Positions 37,790-46,012 of a stretch of DNA of 64,000 nt are shown here, in pieces. The position numbers were made by a program, and so were the translations under genes. Source of the stretch: Actinomadura barringtoniae (GTDB lineage Bacteria; Actinomycetota; Actinomycetes; Streptosporangiales; Streptosporangiaceae); contig NZ_JAGEOJ010000001.1 in NCBI RefSeq assembly GCF_017573505.1, positions 248,001-312,000 of the forward strand. Reading direction: 5' to 3'. Below the pieces are notes generated by a model. The model saw only the letters and a list, made by a program, of their open reading frames with translations, did not search any database and was not told the DNA's origin. Numbering within the stretch: the first letter of the stretch is position 1; the number at the start of each line of letters is the position of its first letter.

Positions 37790-39815
37790 GCTGATCGGGG
37801 TCCACCCCGAGCTGCTCCAGCAGCCCGCGAGCCGCGGCTTCCTTGTCGGTGAGGAGGCCGCGGAGGATGGCGGCCTCGCCGACCGGCTCGCCGGGCCGTT
37901 CGGCCTGCGCCTGCTCGATCGAGCCGAGGGAACGGCGGGAGAAGTCGCGGCGGCGCGGGCTCGGCGAGAACAGGACGTGCGCCGCGCGCCGCCCGGCCTC
38001 GCCCTGCGCCTCCAGCGCCTGCCGCAGCACCCGGCTGTCGGCGAGCGCGAAACCCTGCAGCAGCGTGTGGGAGCCGATGACGCTCCGCTTGGCGGCGGCC
38101 AGCAGCAGCGCGGCGCCGACGGCCTTGGCGGCACGCTCGTCCAGCAGGCCCGAGCGCAGCCTGCCGTCGCCGTTGAACGAGTCGCCCCCGCCGCCCGGCG
38201 GCGTGGGCTTCTTCGCGGCCAGGGATGACGAGGCCGACGACTGCGACGTGGCCGACGACTGCGACGAGGACGGCGCCGGTGGCGGGTCGGCCGCCAGGTC
38301 GGGCGTGAAGAGCCGGCGCGGCGTGATCCCGAAGGCGTCCAGCAGCTGCGACGCGCTGCCACCGCCGGTCTCGGCGAACGCCGTCGCGATGTCGTGCGGG
38401 GTGACCGCGGAACGGCCGTCCGTCGAGGCGTTGTCCTCGGCCTGGTGGAGCACGCTGCGGACGGTGTCCGACAGCTGCACGTCGCCGCTCATCGCCGGGT
38501 GGGGCGTGCCGTTCAGGCCGTTCTCCGCCGCGCCCGGCGTCTCGGCCACGAACGTGTGCATCAGCTCGGTGAGGATCGACAGCCGCTCGGAACCGATCGC
38601 CCGGCGCAGGGTGTCCTGCAGCTCGGGCGCCGTGACCAGGCCGAAGAGCAGGTCCATGGAGATCGCCACGCCGCGCGGCTCGGCGACCGTCGCGACCCGG
38701 CGCATCATCTCGGTCGCGGCCGGCGAGTAGGGGCCCTCCGGGGCGTCCGTCCCGGGCGCGGGCGTGACCGGCCCGCCGGTGATGTGCACGCCGGGGTCGC
38801 CGAAGAGCAGGAACGACGCCCACGCGCCGTCCGGCTCGTTCAGCAGCGACAGGCGCGCGTTGCGCACCGCCGAACCGGCCGTCTGGTCGTCCAGCAACCG
38901 CAGGTAGAACTCCTCGGCGAACTGCCGGGCGCTGGCCTCGGCCACCTCGGCGCGCGTGCCGACGACCACCTTGGCGCCCATCCGCATGAACGACACGCAC
39001 AGGTTGGCGATCGGTCCCGCCGAACGACAGCCGTTGATGAACACGACCGGCGGGGCGCCGACCTTGGCGGCGGTCCGCAGCGCCGTCTCGTTCAGCAGCC
39101 GGCGCTGGTGGAGCATCAGGCCGCTGTCGGCCGGCCTGTTGAGGATCGAGACGTGCCCGCAGTAGTGCAGCAGGTCGTACGGGGTGGAGCTCAGCCTGGC
39201 GACGACGTCGACCAGCGTGGCGTCCTCCCCGATCAGCAGCGTGCACTCGGTGCCGCGCGCGGTCAGCCACTCGGCGACGTGCTCGGCCTCGCTGCGCGCG
39301 GCGGCCAGGTCGCCGAGCGGGTCACCGACGATCAGCGCGCGCTCCATCCGCCCGACCTCGCGGCCGGACAGGAACGCGCCGCGCACGACCGAGCCCTGGC
39401 CGAGGTCGTGGGAGAGCCCGAGGAATTCGGTCCCGTCGTGCAGTAGCTCCCAGGGGACCTGCATCTCGTTGGTCCGCACCAGCAGGGGGCTGCTTGTCTG
39501 CCGCATCTGCGCGACGAGCTCGGGCTCGTCGTTGCCGTGCGTCGGCTGGAACAGATGGTCGTAGAGCGTCTGCCCGTAACCGGCGAGCTCGCCCCACAGA
39601 TCGCCGGGGCCGCCCTGCAGCGCACCCTTCAGCGACTTGTTGATCTTCCCGCACAGGTCGCGGACGAGGGACTGGTTGACCTCGACCAGGTACTCCTGCT
39701 CCATCGCGGGACGCACGACTCCGACGGAGGTGCGCAGCTCGTAGGAGTAGCGGGTGGTGCCGTCGTTCTCGTTGACGGTCACGCTCAGCATCGTGACCGG
39801 CTCGGTCCCGGTCAC
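37650..39815 (-). CDS. CHAT-domain (caspase-like) protease with Clp_N-like repeats
   Basis: 721 residues. After a ~110-residue N-terminal region, the CHAT domain spans ~110-300 with the His/Cys pair LLHYCGHVS (His221) and FINGCRSAG (Cys263), so it should be an active caspase/separase-fold protease. Residues ~310-430 and ~520-600 are helical blocks resembling Clp_N repeats (TVRSVLHQAEDNASTDGRSA, then PHDIATAF; and AAKAVGAALLLAAAKRSVIG). The C-terminus is an Asp/Arg/Gly low-complexity tail. The GTG start overlaps the EACC1-like stop by 4 bases, fixing the start. As a class, CHAT proteases act as executioners in bacterial defence; here Clp-type docking is my inference. Confidence 0.9.
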   Translation of the reverse strand: MTGTEPVTMLSVTVNENDGTTRYSYELRTSVGVVRPAMEQEYLVEVNQSLVRDLCGKINKSLKGALQGGPGDLWGELAGYGQTLYDHLFQPTHGNDEPELVAQMRQTSSPLLVRTNEMQVPWELLHDGTEFLGLSHDLGQGSVVRGAFLSGREVGRMERALIVGDPLGDLAAARSEAEHVAEWLTARGTECTLLIGEDATLVDVVARLSSTPYDLLHYCGHVSILNRPADSGLMLHQRRLLNETALRTAAKVGAPPVVFINGCRSAGPIANLCVSFMRMGAKVVVGTRAEVAEASARQFAEEFYLRLLDDQTAGSAVRNARLSLLNEPDGAWASFLLFGDPGVHITGGPVTPAPGTDAPEGPYSPAATEMMRRVATVAEPRGVAISMDLLFGLVTAPELQDTLRRAIGSERLSILTELMHTFVAETPGAAENGLNGTPHPAMSGDVQLSDTVRSVLHQAEDNASTDGRSAVTPHDIATAFAETGGGSASQLLDAFGITPRRLFTPDLAADPPPAPSSSQSSATSQSSASSSLAAKKPTPPGGGGDSFNGDGRLRSGLLDERAAKAVGAALLLAAAKRSVIGSHTLLQGFALADSRVLRQALEAQGEAGRRAAHVLFSPSPRRRDFSRRSLGSIEQAQAERPGEPVGEAAILRGLLTDKEAAARGLLEQLGVDPDQLIRDLEQDDRPADPDQDRGRGRGRDQDRDQRPDQHPDQDRDPGSPD

Positions 39816-40201
39816 GCCCGGTCCCCTCCGTCGTAGCGCTCGATCAGCGCGCCGATCATGTCCAGTTCCTGAGAGGTGGGCGGGTCGGCGATCACCACGG
39901 TGACGTCGCCGATCCGCAGCGAGATGGTCGGGGCCTCGTCCGCCGCCGCCCTGCGGTGCAGGAAGTCCTGCACGACCTGGATGACGGCGGCGATCGTGCC
40001 CACGGTCGAGACCAGCAGGCCGATGATCTCCATGTCGGCCGCCCGATGGTCGCTCGGCGGCTGGGCGACGTCGACGTCGTCGACCTCGCTCACCACCCGG
40101 GCGTCGCGGAGCGCGGCGCTCAGCTCGCTGCGAAGCCGCACGCCCCGCCGATGGTCGCCGGCCTCGTCCAGCCTGAGTTCGAATTCCAGGACCGACGTCA
40201 T
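39812..40201 (-). CDS. EACC1-like small membrane-associated protein
   Basis: 129 residues. Pattern: an N-terminal strand region (TSVLEFELRLDEAG), a charged middle, a hydrophobic helix EIIGLLVSTVGTIAAVIQVV, and a C-terminal strand pair (ISLRIGDVTVVIADP). This matches the layout of the effector-associated constant component 1 (EACC1) family, small proteins encoded beside protease or NLR-type effectors in actinobacterial conflict systems. GGAGGAAG lies 10 bases before the ATG at 40201, and the TGA overlaps the CHAT GTG, so EACC1 and CHAT are made together. Family assignment rests on pattern only. It may hold or restrain the protease at the membrane. Confidence 0.72.
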   Translation of the reverse strand: MTSVLEFELRLDEAGDHRRGVRLRSELSAALRDARVVSEVDDVDVAQPPSDHRAADMEIIGLLVSTVGTIAAVIQVVQDFLHRRAAADEAPTISLRIGDVTVVIADPPTSQELDMIGALIERYDGGDRA

Positions 40202-40273
40202 GAAAGGGCTTCCTCCAGGGGGCGCAGGGGGCGCGCTGCGAACCGACCGCGGCACCCACTGTGCCACCTGGCG

Positions 40274-40322
40274 CCGGAGGGATCGATGGGATTGCGCGAT
40301 GCGATCCACTCGATCCCTCCGG
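40274..40322 (-). terminator. Long perfect hairpin between regulator and EACC1/CHAT
   Basis: Perfect 13-bp arms (CCGGAGGGATCGA at 40274-40286 and its complement at 40310-40322) enclose 23 nt that can extend the stem with GGAT/ATCC. On the minus strand it begins 18 nt after the winged-HTH stop and ends 73 nt before the EACC1-like ATG, so it can act as a partial terminator separating the two. Confidence 0.65.
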
Positions 40323-40339
40323 GCCGGGTCAACGCGCTG

Positions 40340-41251
40340 TCAACGACGCCGGCCGCGCGAGGGCCGATCGGGCTCCGCCGACCGCGACGCCTTCGCCGCG
40401 CCGCCCGTGCCGGCGCTCTTGGCGGCGCTCGTACTACCGCTCGTACTACCGCTCGTGCCCGTGCTCTTGCCCGGACTCGTGCGGCCGCTCGTGCCCGTGC
40501 TCGTGCCGGCGCTCGTGCCGGGGTTGCCTTCCGTCTCGTTCCGGGCTCGCCCGCCGCGCTTGGCCGGGGTGGCGCCGGAACGGCTCGACGGCCGCGCGGG
40601 GGCGTCCGGGTCCGCGCCGGGCTCCGTGGCCGTCGCACCGGCGGTCACGCTGGGCGTCGCCGCGGCGACGGCGTCGCCCAGGCCCGACTCCTCCAGGTAG
40701 GCCTGGCCGCGCGGTGTGATGTCCCAGGAGTTCTGCCTCCACTGCTTGCGCTTCCATACGAGCCCGGCCGCCAGCAGCCGCCTGCCCACCCTGCTGACCT
40801 CTGTCTCGTCGGCGCCGAGCTTGCCCGCCAGATCCTTGTTGCACAGGTCGCGCTCGCGGGCGACCTCGACGAGGAAGCGCGCGGCGTAGCTGCTCGGCTG
40901 GAGCGTCAGTTGCATGCCCGACGGCAGGCGCCGCAGCGCCCAGTGGACGACGTCGATGAGCCCGAGTATCCGGCCGCGCCGTTCGCGCGCCTCGCCCTCG
41001 GACGCCGGAACGTCCAGGTAGTGGGTGCGGTGCAGCCACTGGAGGCCGTCCTTGACCTCGACCAGGGCATCCTCGTCGGCACTCAGCGAGGCGTCGGTGA
41101 TGAGCATCCCGAGGGCGCTGAACTGGCCGTCGGAGATGTGCTTGTCATCCCCCATGGCCTCGATGAGCTTGCGTGCCTGCTCGCGCAGGCTGCCACCCGC
41201 CCGCCGCCCGCGGTAGTGGGTCGCCTTGAGTACGTCCTCCACGCCACTCAC
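40340..41251 (-). CDS. Winged-HTH regulator-like protein with Ser/Thr/Gly tail
   Basis: 303 residues. Residues ~1-105 are an unrecognised helical domain (SDGQFSALGMLITDASLSAD). Residues ~110-190 form a winged helix: YAARFLVEVARERDLCNKDL, then EVSRVGRRLLAAGLVWKRKQ and SWDITPRGQAYLEE, a MarR-like wing. The last ~110 residues are disordered, with repeats of GTSTGTSG and a basic end. It lies upstream of EACC1 and CHAT on the same strand and is divergent from the nitrilase-like gene, with palindromic sequence between. It may regulate the system's transcription, or act as an effector-associated adaptor as some winged-HTH proteins do in such loci. Confidence 0.78.
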   Translation of the reverse strand: MSGVEDVLKATHYRGRRAGGSLREQARKLIEAMGDDKHISDGQFSALGMLITDASLSADEDALVEVKDGLQWLHRTHYLDVPASEGEARERRGRILGLIDVVHWALRRLPSGMQLTLQPSSYAARFLVEVARERDLCNKDLAGKLGADETEVSRVGRRLLAAGLVWKRKQWRQNSWDITPRGQAYLEESGLGDAVAAATPSVTAGATATEPGADPDAPARPSSRSGATPAKRGGRARNETEGNPGTSAGTSTGTSGRTSPGKSTGTSGSTSGSTSAAKSAGTGGAAKASRSAEPDRPSRGRRR

Positions 41252-41302
41252 CCTCTGAACTCTCGGCTTAGGGACCGGATGTACTCAGCGTGCGCCGATG
41301 CC

Positions 41303-41338
41303 AAGTGAATGTCAAGTGAGCGAATCCGGCGGATTCGT
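41303..41338. promoter_or_regulatory. Operator-like elements in the divergent region
   Basis: CAAGTGA occurs at 41303-41309 and 41314-41320, one helical turn apart, and a perfect palindrome CGAATCC-GGC-GGATTCG follows at 41322-41338. They lie 51-87 bp upstream of the winged-HTH start and ~170 bp upstream of the nitrilase-like start. The 256-bp region holds no other gene. The winged-HTH protein is a natural candidate binder. Confidence 0.5.
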
Positions 41339-41507
41339 GAAAGTGTTCTCCCTGATCATGACCGGACCCGCCAACAGTTCACGTATCGGCAACACCGCAC
41401 GGTCGCTGTGCGTCACATGACACTGAACGCCCGGTCGGACGAGAGTTACCATCGGTCCACGGGCCGTGACCCCGCAGGCCACCACCAACCCCCCTGTCGC
41501 CCCCCGG

Positions 41508-43013
41508 ATGAGCCACATGACGGAATCGCTGACGGCGCCCGCCGTCACGCCCTATCCGGCCGACCCGGCCGACCTGTTCGTAACGCTCTATGACGAGTTG
41601 CCCGAGTCGGTGTTCCGCAGCTGGGACATCATGGACTGGTTCGACGACCAGGACGTGAAGCAGCTCTCCCACCTGATCTCCGAAGCGGTCCTGGACTACG
41701 GCGAGCTCGCCCCCGAGGACGTCGGGCGGATCGTCGAGGACCAGGGCGACCGCGGCCGCTTCACCATCCTGCTCGGGCTCGACGAGGCGCTCTGGTACGT
41801 CAACCCGTACGCCGGCGGCTCGATGACCGAGGCGTTCAGCCCCCTCTACGAGCTGGCCGTCCGCTACCAGAAGACCTTCCGCTACAACACGACGGAGACG
41901 CCGGGCGCGCTGCTGCCGGGCTGCGCCTTCCCGTGCCGTCCGATCGCCAAGCGCGAGAAGGACGAGTTCTTCAGCCTGCGTCGCATGACGCCCGAGCACA
42001 TGAAGATCGTCAAGCACCGGGTCCTGCCGCCGGTCGAGGACGCCTACTTCAGCCCGGAACGACCCGTCAAGGTCGGCTGCGCGCCGCTGCTGGAGACCTA
42101 CGACGACGTCGCGTTCACGTTCGGGCGGCGCGGCGGCGTGGCGACCTACAAGCTGGGCCCCGCCGCCTCCCCCGCCCTCTACAACCGCATCAAGCGCGTC
42201 CTGTGGAACCTCGACGAGTCGGGCGCGCAGATCGCCGTGATGCCCGAGGCCACGCTGAACGACGAGATCCTCGACTACTGGCGGCACGCCGCGTTCGACA
42301 CCGCCGAGCGCAGGCGCGACACCAGCCCGCTGCGCTACCTGCTGTTCGGCACCGGCCCGCTGGGCGACGGCGACCCGCCGCCCAACCGCGCCGTCCTCAT
42401 CGACCGCTGGACCGGCAAGGACGTGCTCGTCCAGGACAAGATCCTCGGCTTCGCCCTCTCCGATCACCATCTGAAGAACTGGCGGATCCCCCGGCCGCCC
42501 AAGAAGGGTCCCGTCGAGGAGTACACCGAGCGCGGCGCCGTCATCGGGAGCGTCGACACCGGGCTCGGCCGCCTGTCCATCCTGATCTGCGAGGACTTCA
42601 GCAGGCCTGGCAAGTGGGAGGAGAACCTGCGCGCCGCCGGGGTGTCGCACCTGCTCGTGCCGATCTTCTCCAAGCCGATCTACCGGTACCGCTGGGAACG
42701 CGACGCCGCCGAACACCGGCTGACCGCGCTCGGCAGCTGGGTGGTCGTCTCCAACAGCCTGGTCGTCGGCCATCACCGCACGCCCGACAAGAGCGAGGGC
42801 GAGCCGTACACCTGCCTGGTCGCCGGGCCGCACGAGGACGACGTGCTCCGCGAGACCTACGACATCAAGCTCCAGTTCGGGTCGGCGGCGACCGGCGACG
42901 AGCTGGGCATGGTCACGGTGGAGAAGGACGACGGCACGACCACGCGCGAGCTGCCGTACGTCATGCCCGCCGTCGTCCGCCAGGAGTGGTACCGCCGCAG
43001 CCACCCCGAGTGA
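41508..43013 (+). CDS. Nitrilase-superfamily (CN-hydrolase-like) protein with extra N-domain
   Basis: About 501 residues. The C-terminal ~320 match the carbon-nitrogen hydrolase fold, with the catalytic Glu-Lys-Cys triad visible as MPEATLND (Glu247), VQDKILGFA (Lys311) and LICEDFSRP (Cys361). The first ~180 residues (e.g. LFVTLYDELPESVFRSWDIM) are a domain I do not recognise; nitrilases are normally ~300 residues. Substrates of the superfamily include amides, nitriles and NAD-type compounds. Start is uncertain between GTG 41466, ATG 41508 and ATG 41517. Being divergent from the regulator and near the CHAT protease, it could be a second effector; that is inference. Confidence 0.82.
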   Translation: MSHMTESLTAPAVTPYPADPADLFVTLYDELPESVFRSWDIMDWFDDQDVKQLSHLISEAVLDYGELAPEDVGRIVEDQGDRGRFTILLGLDEALWYVNPYAGGSMTEAFSPLYELAVRYQKTFRYNTTETPGALLPGCAFPCRPIAKREKDEFFSLRRMTPEHMKIVKHRVLPPVEDAYFSPERPVKVGCAPLLETYDDVAFTFGRRGGVATYKLGPAASPALYNRIKRVLWNLDESGAQIAVMPEATLNDEILDYWRHAAFDTAERRRDTSPLRYLLFGTGPLGDGDPPPNRAVLIDRWTGKDVLVQDKILGFALSDHHLKNWRIPRPPKKGPVEEYTERGAVIGSVDTGLGRLSILICEDFSRPGKWEENLRAAGVSHLLVPIFSKPIYRYRWERDAAEHRLTALGSWVVVSNSLVVGHHRTPDKSEGEPYTCLVAGPHEDDVLRETYDIKLQFGSAATGDELGMVTVEKDDGTTTRELPYVMPAVVRQEWYRRSHPE

Positions 43014-43022
43014 GCCGCGCTT

Positions 43023-43118
43023 CTAAGCCTCGGGCTACTCGGGCGGCTAGACCTCGGGCTACTCGGGCGGCTAAGCCTCGGGCTACTCGGGCGGCTAAGC
43101 CTCGGGCTGCCCGGGCGG
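43023..43118. repeat. Four-copy 24-bp tandem repeat across a stop codon
   Basis: Units of CTAAGCCTCGGGCTACTCGG plus GCGG run at 43023, 43047, 43071 and 43095 with few mismatches. The fourth copy contains the stop (CTA, read TAG on the minus strand) and last codons of the membrane-protein gene, so the other three are duplications of its 3' end beyond the stop. Confidence 0.92.
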
Positions 43119-43922
43119 CTCGTTCGCCGGGCCGTCCTCGACGGTGAACTCGACCGGGCTGGCGACCGTGGCGACCGGCGTGATGACGGCCGGACGTCCG
43201 GTCGTCGCCCCGGGCGGAACGGTGACGGTGAGCTCGGTGTCGGTGACGTCGGTCGCGGGCGCGTCGACCGTGCCGAAGCGCACCACGGTCGCCGACCCGA
43301 GGCCGAGGCCGCGCACGGTGAGCAGGGCGCCGACCGGGCCCGACACCGGCTCCAGCGCGCGCACCTGCGGCGGCAGCGCCTGGTCGCGGCCCGCCTTGGC
43401 CGGGGTCAGCAGCGTCTCGAAGACCGCGCGCAGCTTCTCGGCGGTCTCCTGGGAGAACAGGCCGACCAGCGCCGCGATCGCCGTCACGCCGTACGGGTTG
43501 ATGTCGGAACCGCCCGTCGGCGAGGTCAGCCCGCCGCGCAGCACCATGTAGACGACCAGGCCGAGCGCGGCGCCGATGAAGGGCAGGATCAGGTACATCA
43601 TCAGCCAGCTGCGCCGCAGCGTCCGGTTGCCGACGTACCAGTAGAGCGAGCGCAGGGCGTGCACCGTCCCGCCGAGCCCGCCCGCCGCCAGCACGATGAT
43701 GAACAGGCCCGTCTCGCGCGAGACGCGCGGCGTCCAGCCGAACAGGTGCAGGTCCTTGCCGGTCGGCGGCGACTCGCCGGACTTCACCGGGCTGGGCGGC
43801 CACGCCTGGACCAGCATGAAGACCAGCACCACCGCGAGCAGGACCAGCGGCACCGCCACCGCGATCATGTGCCGGGCACGCGCATAGTCCGATCCCACGG
43901 GCTCCACGCCATTGGCCGCCAT
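43095..43922 (-). CDS. Three-TM membrane protein with C-terminal IPT/TIG domain
   Basis: 275 residues. TM helices at ~18-40 (MIAVAVPLVLLAVVLVFMLV), ~72-92 and ~108-130, then a soluble part: a ~40-residue helix-rich linker (LFSQETAEKLRAVFETLLTP) and an immunoglobulin-like IPT/TIG domain (ALEPVSGPVGALLTVRGLGL ... ELTVTVPPG). GGAAGGGA lies 5-7 bases before ATG 43922, so I prefer it to the ATG at 43952. It is convergent with the nitrilase-like gene. It may be the membrane part of the neighbouring system or unrelated; the TIG domain suggests protein or ligand binding. Function unknown. Confidence 0.78.
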   Translation of the reverse strand: MAANGVEPVGSDYARARHMIAVAVPLVLLAVVLVFMLVQAWPPSPVKSGESPPTGKDLHLFGWTPRVSRETGLFIIVLAAGGLGGTVHALRSLYWYVGNRTLRRSWLMMYLILPFIGAALGLVVYMVLRGGLTSPTGGSDINPYGVTAIAALVGLFSQETAEKLRAVFETLLTPAKAGRDQALPPQVRALEPVSGPVGALLTVRGLGLGSATVVRFGTVDAPATDVTDTELTVTVPPGATTGRPAVITPVATVASPVEFTVEDGPANEPPGQPEA

Positions 43923-44049
43923 GTCATCCCTTCCAGCGGGTTTGTCCGACAAGGGTTATCGATCCCGAGGTGGTCCGCGTTTCACTGATCACACAAACCC
44001 GTCAGACGCCAAACTTTCCGTCAAGACGTTGCAAATTGGCGAACACTTC

Positions 44050-45801
44050 ATGAAGGGGTCTCCTCAGCGATCGCCGTCGCCCCTAACGTCCCGACTCATG
44101 CGCCGAACAGCAGCAGCACTAGCGACCGTCCTGGCCGCCGGCCTCGTCACCACGGCCGGCGTCCACGCGGCCCTGGCGGAACCCGCGGCCAACCCGTGCG
44201 ACACTCCCGCCGACCACCAGATCGCCGAGGTCCAGGGGGCCGGCGACGCCACTCCCCTCAGCGGGCAGACCGTGCGGGTCGAGGGCGTCGTGACCGGGGA
44301 CTTCCAGGCGTCCGACCAGCTCAAGGGCTTCTTCCTGCAGGACCCGACGCCGGACGGTGACCCGAAGACCTCCGACGGGCTGTTCGTCTACTCGACCAAG
44401 GACGTGAAGGTCGGCGACCGCGTTCTGGCGACCGGCAAGGCCACCGAGTACAACGGCCTCACCGAGCTCTCCCCGGTCAGCGCCGCGGACGTGTGCGGGA
44501 CCGGCAAGGTGGCGCCCGCGAAGCTGTCGGTGCCGCCGCGCAAGGGCGCGAACCTGGAGTCGTACGAGGGCGTGCTCACCCGCTTCTCGCAGAAGCTGAC
44601 CGCGACCGAGACCTACAACCTCGGCCGCTACGGCGAGGTGTCGCTGTCGTCGAAGGGGCGGCTGTTCCAGCCGACCGACGACCACGGCTCGACGCAGGCC
44701 GGCAACGACGCCCGCAGGCTGCTGCTGGACGACGGCTCGACCGTCCAGGACCCGAAGAACGTCCCGTACACCAGCCCGAACGTGCTGCGCATCGGCGACA
44801 CCACCACCAACCTCACCGGCGTGCTGAGCTACGGCTTCGGCACCTACCGGCTGGAGCCGACCCAGGCCGTGCACTTCGCGCGGACCAACCCGCCGCCCGC
44901 GCACCCCGACAACGTGCGCGGCGACGTCAAGGTCGCGAGCTTCAACACCCTCAACTGGTTCACCACGCTGAACAAGCGCGGCGCCGACTCCGAGGAGGAG
45001 AAGGGGCGCCAGCTCGCCAAGCTGGTCGCCAGCCTCAAGGGCCTGAACGCCGACGCGTTCGGCCTCATGGAGGTCGAGAACAACGGTGACACCGGCGCGC
45101 TCAAGACGCTGGTCGACAAGCTGAACGAGGCCGTCGGCGCGGGCACCTACACCTACGTCACCAACCCCAACCCGGGCACCGACGAGATCCACGTCGGGAT
45201 CATCTACAAGCCGGCCAGGCTCACCCCGGTCGGCCAGCCGCACTCCTCCTCCGCCCAGGTCTTCGAGCGCCCGCCGCTCGTGCAGGCCTTCAAGCGCGCG
45301 AACGGTGGCGGCGACACGTTCACGATGATCGTCAACCACTTCAAGTCGAAGGGCTGCACCGGCGCCACGGGCCCCGACAAGGACCAGGGCGACGGGCAGA
45401 GCTGCTTCAACGCGCGCCGCGTCAGCCAGGCCAAGGCGATCGCCGAGCTGGCCGCCGGCGAGAAGAACCCGCTGGTGCTCGGCGACCTCAACGCCTACAC
45501 CGCCGAGGACCCGATCAAGACGCTCACCGGCAGCGGCCTGGTCGGCCAGACCGAGCGCTTCGTGAAGCCCGCGCAGCGCTACAGCTACGTCTTCGACGGC
45601 CAGTCCGGCGAGCTCGACCACGTGCTCGCGGGCAAGGCCCTGTCCAACAAGATCACCGGCGCGACGATCTGGCACATCAACAGCGACGAGCCGACGCTCC
45701 TGGACTACAACACCGAGTACAACCAGCCGCAGTTCTACAAGCCCGACCAGTTCCGTTCCTCGGACCACGACCCGGTCCTGATCGGCCTCAGCCTGCGCTG
45801 A
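44050..45801 (+). CDS. Secreted ExeM/NucH-like endonuclease-exonuclease-phosphatase
   Basis: 583 residues with a Sec signal peptide (basic RRTAAALATVLAAGLVTT, cleavage near AEPAA). Residues ~55-270 resemble the OB-fold/lamin-tail-like nucleic-acid-binding part of ExeM nucleases (IAEVQGAGDATPLSGQTVRV EGVVTG). The EEP catalytic domain follows from ~290: VASFNTLNWF, LMEVENNG (metal-binding Glu), LVLGDLNAY and FRSSDHDPVLIGL at the end. It should degrade extracellular DNA, for nutrient recovery or biofilm and mycelium turnover. The start at 44050 is chosen for the signal peptide; ATG 44098 is the alternative. A strong terminator lies 36 bp after the stop. Confidence 0.92.
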   Translation: MKGSPQRSPSPLTSRLMRRTAAALATVLAAGLVTTAGVHAALAEPAANPCDTPADHQIAEVQGAGDATPLSGQTVRVEGVVTGDFQASDQLKGFFLQDPTPDGDPKTSDGLFVYSTKDVKVGDRVLATGKATEYNGLTELSPVSAADVCGTGKVAPAKLSVPPRKGANLESYEGVLTRFSQKLTATETYNLGRYGEVSLSSKGRLFQPTDDHGSTQAGNDARRLLLDDGSTVQDPKNVPYTSPNVLRIGDTTTNLTGVLSYGFGTYRLEPTQAVHFARTNPPPAHPDNVRGDVKVASFNTLNWFTTLNKRGADSEEEKGRQLAKLVASLKGLNADAFGLMEVENNGDTGALKTLVDKLNEAVGAGTYTYVTNPNPGTDEIHVGIIYKPARLTPVGQPHSSSAQVFERPPLVQAFKRANGGGDTFTMIVNHFKSKGCTGATGPDKDQGDGQSCFNARRVSQAKAIAELAAGEKNPLVLGDLNAYTAEDPIKTLTGSGLVGQTERFVKPAQRYSYVFDGQSGELDHVLAGKALSNKITGATIWHINSDEPTLLDYNTEYNQPQFYKPDQFRSSDHDPVLIGLSLR

Positions 45802-45836
45802 TGCTCGCGCTCCAGCCGCGCTGAGCCGATCCTCCC

Positions 45837-45871
45837 GAGTCCCGCACCGTTCCCCTCGCGGTGCGGGACTC
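45837..45871 (+). terminator. Hairpin terminator after the secreted nuclease
   Basis: Perfect 13-bp stem, GAGTCCCGCACCG (45837-45849) with its complement (45859-45871), 9-nt loop. A short T-containing tail follows. Confidence 0.85.
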
Positions 45872-45873
45872 GT

Positions 45874-45927
45874 GCTTTCCAAGGTCGTGCGGCGCTTTCC
45901 AAGGTCGTGCGGCGCTTTTCAAGGTCG
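45874..45927 (+). repeat. 20-bp tandem repeat, 2.7 copies
   Basis: GCTTTCCAAGGTCGTGCGGC at 45874-45893 and 45894-45913, then a partial copy with one change to 45927. It lies between the terminator and the kinase gene; nothing else is seen in this ~140-bp stretch. Confidence 0.9.
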
Positions 45928-46012
45928 ACTCGAACTCTGTCCGGAATCGCCACATCTCAGTGATGTGTAGCCGGGAACGGGAGGCGTTCTCCCGGCAGGA
46001 CGGGGTTCAGAG

